Assembly (NCBI RefSeq): GCF_002443255.2
Contig: NW_019211457.1
Location: forward strand, 17,728,242 to 17,792,241
Direction: 5' to 3'
DNA length: 64,000 nucleotides
Origin: Varroa destructor
Taxonomy: Eukaryota; Arthropoda; Arachnida; Mesostigmata; Varroidae
Below are positions 62,317 through 64,000 of this stretch, in pieces. Within the stretch, counting starts at the first letter, position 1. The number at the start of each line of letters is the position of its first letter. The notes under the pieces were generated by a model. It was not told the origin of the DNA. It saw only the letters and a program-made list of their open reading frames with translations, and searched no databases. The translations under genes were made by a program, and so were the position numbers.

Positions 62317-64000
62317 AAGTAAATAGCGTACATGTTTTCAGTTTAGGCTGATGAGGACACTGCCTGTATCTTTGAACGACCAGTATGGTTGGATCCATTA
62401 AAACGGAATTGTTGTTTACGAAATTATAGATATTTTCATGTGTAGCTTGCTTACTAGGCAAGCGTTTCATATGAAGGGTAGGTAGGCCCGTCTATTTGCA
62501 ATGGGTATTAGATTAGATCAGTTGTAAAATCGCTAGAATCGCTTACGTGGAGTGGTAATTATGTACACGCATAAGCACACAAGTAGAACTTAGAGAACGT
62601 ACTGCTCAATAGCTTGATTTTAATAAAAACAGTGTTTGTTGCTATTTTTATTTTAAGCAAAGGCTAAAAAAAAAAAAACAGCAAACCTTAAAGATTTTTT
62701 AAACTTTAAAACTAAAAAAGTTACCGTTAGCATTTAGATCTGTAGTGTTCCTACTGATGCGATCGAAAACGGCCATCTAGAAGTGTTAGCGAATTTAGCC
62801 ACAGTGATAAAAAGCTAGAATGTTATATCGCACGCTTTTCTATATCCAAATTCAGTGGTTTAAGTAATACTAGTCAACGTTAATACTGGCTGTAATGTTT
62901 CTAATAACTGTTTTTCATCATTAATTATACTGCTGTTCAAAGGGACGACGCTCTCGATGCATTAAATGTTTCTCTGAACATATGACTACTCTGAACAGAA
63001 CGGTCCGTGCATCGGTACTTTGGGTAGCTTTTTGTAAAATGCAAACATTTCAGTCGAGAATATGTGAAATTATTAAGGCCGGTAAAAACGCACCCAGTGG
63101 CTCCATAGAAAATGCTCAACGGTCCACTAGTCGGTAACTATGCTGAATGTATGATGATTTTACAATGAGGCACTCATAGGCACCGGATCCATTGACAGCC
63201 ATATTCCCTTATATATATCCCTGACACCCACATAAGTAGTTCCCACATGGTATCGCACAGCCTTTACGCAATGCCGGTTGAATTAATTATACTAATTGAA
63301 TCTACTTTCACTCACACAGTGAACTCCAATCACAGAAATCGTACGTGCTTCAGAGCAAATAGATCAGTCATCAATTAAAGTTTTTCCTTCTGAACTTACT
63401 TCATAGATTCGTTGACTGCTAAGATTAGGTCGACTTTAAACGTTTCGTACCCTTATTGTCTAATCGTATGGCCATCATAGATACAACTTCAGCCATGGTG
63501 GCAATGTCCCTTGAAATATCACGTTTAGACACGCATTTTATTCGTTCACTGTTGAAATAAGCTGTGTTATTTGATTTTGTTATTTGATTTTTTTTGTTAT
63601 TTGAATTTCTACGGTACTATAACCCCTGTTAGACTGCAGACGGTAGATGTAGTCAGTAAATAACAGTAACCTTGCTCTACGTACGTAAATAGCTATTCCT
63701 GAATTTTTCTAGTCGAACTCAGCGGCTGTCCTGAGGTATCGACTTTTAACGTTCCCAAGAGCTGCATTTACGGAACCGCAGCCATTGTTACAACAAGGTC
63801 ACATTTTAACAGTGAGAGACATGCACAGGAACCGTAACGATAGCACTGATCAACCGTAACTCACATATACATACACTGTAGTTACGACAATCCTATCGCA
63901 AGGTTTGCACAGCCGCCATTAAATCGGAAAACTATTTATCTCTCCGCACAATTGTTTTGTTAGCGATTGTCACGCCAGTGAGTTGATAGACTGGGCGGGT

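Larger units (their letters stand above)
55730..64000. other. No supported gene; anonymous DNA with hairpins and simple repeats
   Basis: Contains the two perfect hairpins at 58.82 and 59.78 kb and CA/TA runs. A near-repeated GTTATTTGATTTT block lies at about 63.57-63.61 kb. The 94-codon minus-strand frame at 58061-57777 follows a fair acceptor (GCCACCGCAG) and has a hydrophobic stretch, but no family or partner exon was found. Confidence 0.5.

Overview
The window looks like A+T-rich nuclear DNA from an intron-containing animal. An arthropod, perhaps a mite-like chelicerate, is my guess, but no single gene proves the lineage. Gene density is low. Most listed open frames of 60-100 codons are what chance would give at this base composition. 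There are no bacterial-style operons, CRISPR arrays, rRNAs or convincing tRNAs.

The one well-supported host gene is a carbohydrate sulfotransferase on the minus strand, about 42.68 to 33.16 kb. Five exons join with matching intron phases and carry, in order, the 5'-PAPS loop, the family's C-rich middle, the 3'-phosphate site and the usual C-terminus. A candidate N-terminal stem exon lies at about 44.64-44.39 kb. Its introns hold two long (TA)n arrays and a hairpin.

The most notable element is at 28.13-28.94 kb on the plus strand: a decayed endogenous copy of a circovirus/cyclovirus-like (CRESS DNA virus) Rep gene. All three rolling-circle motifs, Walker A and Walker B are recognisable in order. 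They are spread over three frames and interrupted by two stops, so it is a viral fossil and not an active gene.

The rest is mostly decayed transposons and anonymous DNA. There are two Tc1/mariner transposase relics (plus strand 48.98-49.96 kb; minus strand 47.42-47.11 kb). Three non-LTR retrotransposon (LINE) reverse-transcriptase relics sit at 20.45, 25.26 and 54.81-55.72 kb, with weaker traces at 11.62 and 52.19 kb. Further structure includes a perfect 68-bp tandem duplication, a perfect 27-bp duplication inside one mariner, several perfect hairpins, a loosely triplicated motif at 8.16-8.63 kb and many dinucleotide arrays. Parts with nothing convincing are stated as such.
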